From Pseudomonas sp. NFR16 (GTDB lineage: Bacteria; Pseudomonadota; Gammaproteobacteria; Pseudomonadales; Pseudomonadaceae), in contig NZ_FNYJ01000002.1 in NCBI RefSeq assembly GCF_900108875.1, positions 104,341 through 159,157 of the forward strand: a stretch of 54,817 nucleotides of DNA, written 5' to 3'. The translations under genes were made by a program, and so were the position numbers. This document shows positions 54,729 through 54,817 of the stretch, piece by piece (the first letter of the stretch is position 1; each line of letters begins with the position of its first letter). Below the pieces are notes generated by a model. The model saw only the letters and a list, made by a program, of their open reading frames with translations. It was not told the DNA's origin and did not search any database.

Positions 54729-54817
54729 TAGGAATGAGCTTGCTCGCGAAGACTGTTTTCCAGCCGCTGCATCTATACCGGATGTACCGGCCTCTTCCCG
54801 GCTGAAGCCGGTCCTAC
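54729..54817. repeat. REP elements at right edge
   Basis: GTAGGAATGAGCTTGCTCGC at 54729 and TTCCCGGCTGAAGCCGGTCC at the very end bracket a spacer with TTCCAGCCG. The same order and spacer type occur at 1-60 and 18226-18299, so this is a recurrent composite unit. Confidence 0.8.

Overview
The window is GC-rich Pseudomonas chromosome, most likely from the fluorescens/syringae side of the genus. Three things point there: the 25-30 nt REP elements typical of these species (GTAGGAGCGCGCTTGCCCGCGA and CCGGCTGAAGCCGGTCCTAC types), the pairing of EF-P (Arg at position 32) with EarP, and a gene order from the hybrid kinase to efp/earP that I recall from P. aeruginosa (sagS, gpx, msrB, alaA-like, htpX, tpm, deaD, crotonase, class II DAHP synthase, ohrR, ohr, efp, earP). 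I see no CRISPR array, transposase, integrase or phage gene.

Layout. (1) 1-7.3 kb is an accessory sulfur-scavenging block made of two convergent operons: substrate-binding protein, FMN monooxygenase and acyl-CoA-dehydrogenase-like flavoprotein on +, and substrate-binding protein plus BisC-type molybdoenzyme on -. (2) 7.5-8.0 kb holds a tandem tRNA array read on -, Glu-Gly-Glu-Gly, with a clear promoter and terminator. (3) 8.2-18.1 kb is core and rich in redox repair: msrC, a sagS-like hybrid kinase, glutathione peroxidase and msrB, then alaA, htpX, tpm and a DODA-type dioxygenase. (4) 18.6-27.2 kb: deaD, crotonase, spermidine-synthase-like protein, DAHP synthase, ycaQ/alkX, a DUF1127 protein, a LysR regulator and a TauE/SafE exporter. 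(5) 27.4-31.9 kb: ohrR, ohr with a periplasmic hydrolase, efp and earP. (6) 32.0-36.9 kb: small membrane or unknown proteins, a GreAB-like factor, a thioesterase/thiolase pair and a frameshifted dkgB. (7) 37.4-45.3 kb is a seven-gene operon with a FadR-type regulator, a complete peptide/nickel-family ABC importer and a cytoplasmic gamma-glutamyltransferase-like enzyme. (8) 45.6-52.0 kb: a DUF202 pair, then sugar-acid catabolism (fuconate dehydratase, LysR, UxaA/GarD-type dehydratase, MFS carrier). (9) 52.3-54.6 kb: a diguanylate cyclase and a DeoR regulator.

The most interesting parts are the ABC-importer operon with its leaderless GGT-like enzyme and GAACCAAT repeats, the sulfur block that has two binding proteins but no permease or ATPase, the ohr operon with its promoter-embedded palindrome, the 17-bp perfect hairpin between earP and efp, the TTGATAAC palindrome before the sugar-acid genes, and the single-base frameshift in dkgB. 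All functions are read from motifs and family resemblance; nothing was searched or computed.
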